DNA of 5,241 nucleotides, taken from Bacillota bacterium (GTDB lineage Bacteria > Bacillota > Bacilli > Lactobacillales > Enterococcaceae). Location of the stretch: assembly GCA_023389005.1 (NCBI GenBank), contig JAEWFE010000087.1, positions 1 through 5,241 on the forward strand, read 5' to 3'. The notes below the pieces were generated by a model. That model was not told where the DNA came from. It searched no databases and saw only the letters and a program-made list of their open reading frames with translations. Within the stretch, counting starts at the first letter, position 1. The number at the start of each line of letters is the position of its first letter. Position numbers and translations under genes: made by a program. Positions 5,113 through 5,241 of this stretch are shown here, one piece after another.

Positions 5113-5241
5113 TAGTTTGGTATAAATAAGTGTGTAAGGTGATTACATAAATGATACATAAAGAAGGCGTTAGTATGAAAGGTGTAGCTTAATTGTAAGA
5201 ACGGGCGAATGCAGTTGTCGAAGTCGTACCATGAAAAGTTG
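5113..5241 (+). other. Intergenic tail with no convincing gene
   Basis: The stretch contains an A/T-rich -10-like TATAAATAAG (5121-5130) without a good -35, and a short inverted repeat TGTAA/TTACA (5133-5147). A 13-codon reading frame from ATG at 5151 has no support as a gene. From about 5201 the composition becomes GC-richer, and GTTGTC (5214-5219) followed by GAAAAGT (5233-5239) weakly recalls the 5' arms of stem-loop modules 1 and 3. The window ends before any 3' arm could be seen. There is no clear terminator after the second WYL gene. Confidence 0.4.

Noticed and set aside
5151..5192. Short ORF or leader peptide of 13 codons
   Set aside because: Spacing to the AAGGTGAT ahead of it is long, composition is unremarkable, and no attenuator-like structure follows within the window.

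Overview
The window is low-GC DNA with Gram-positive ribosome-binding sites (AAGGAGG, AAAGGA). Gene content and codon use fit a member of the Lactobacillales, most likely an enterococcus or close relative. This placement is inference from style and content, not from a marker gene.

Left third (1-1571, minus strand): an iron operon read right to left. A near-consensus promoter (TTTACA-17-TATAAT) with a Fur box just after its -10 drives a two-domain flavoprotein of the type 2 ferredoxin/flavodoxin-NADP+ reductase family. Its stop codon is followed immediately by the ATG of a FecCD-type ferric-siderophore permease, which runs off the left edge. The likely logic is iron-repressed production of an importer plus an NADPH-dependent reductase that helps release or recycle the imported iron.

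Middle (about 1576-2000): no credible ORF, but a striking array of three long, interrupted stem-loops with two small hairpins between the first and second. The first and third stem-loops are diverged copies of one module, and four of the five differences in each arm are compensated by a matching change in the other arm. A plausible plus-strand promoter sits just before the array. It is either a composite mobile palindromic repeat, of the kind described in Enterococcus faecalis as EFAR, or a large structured RNA or leader. I cannot assign it to a named family from sequence alone.

Right half (2026-5097, plus strand): a calcineurin-like metallophosphoesterase is followed six bases later by a WYL-domain transcriptional regulator, and the pair is closed by a strong terminator. 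A second, paralogous WYL regulator follows with its own promoter. That promoter carries an inverted repeat over the -35 and a perfect 14-bp palindrome over the start site. A second copy of the -35 inverted repeat (AATGAC-N6-GGGCATT) lies right at the end of the second WYL gene, making it a candidate operator for this regulator pair.

Tail (5098-5241): intergenic, with no convincing gene. Its last bases weakly resemble the start of a stem-loop module from the middle array.
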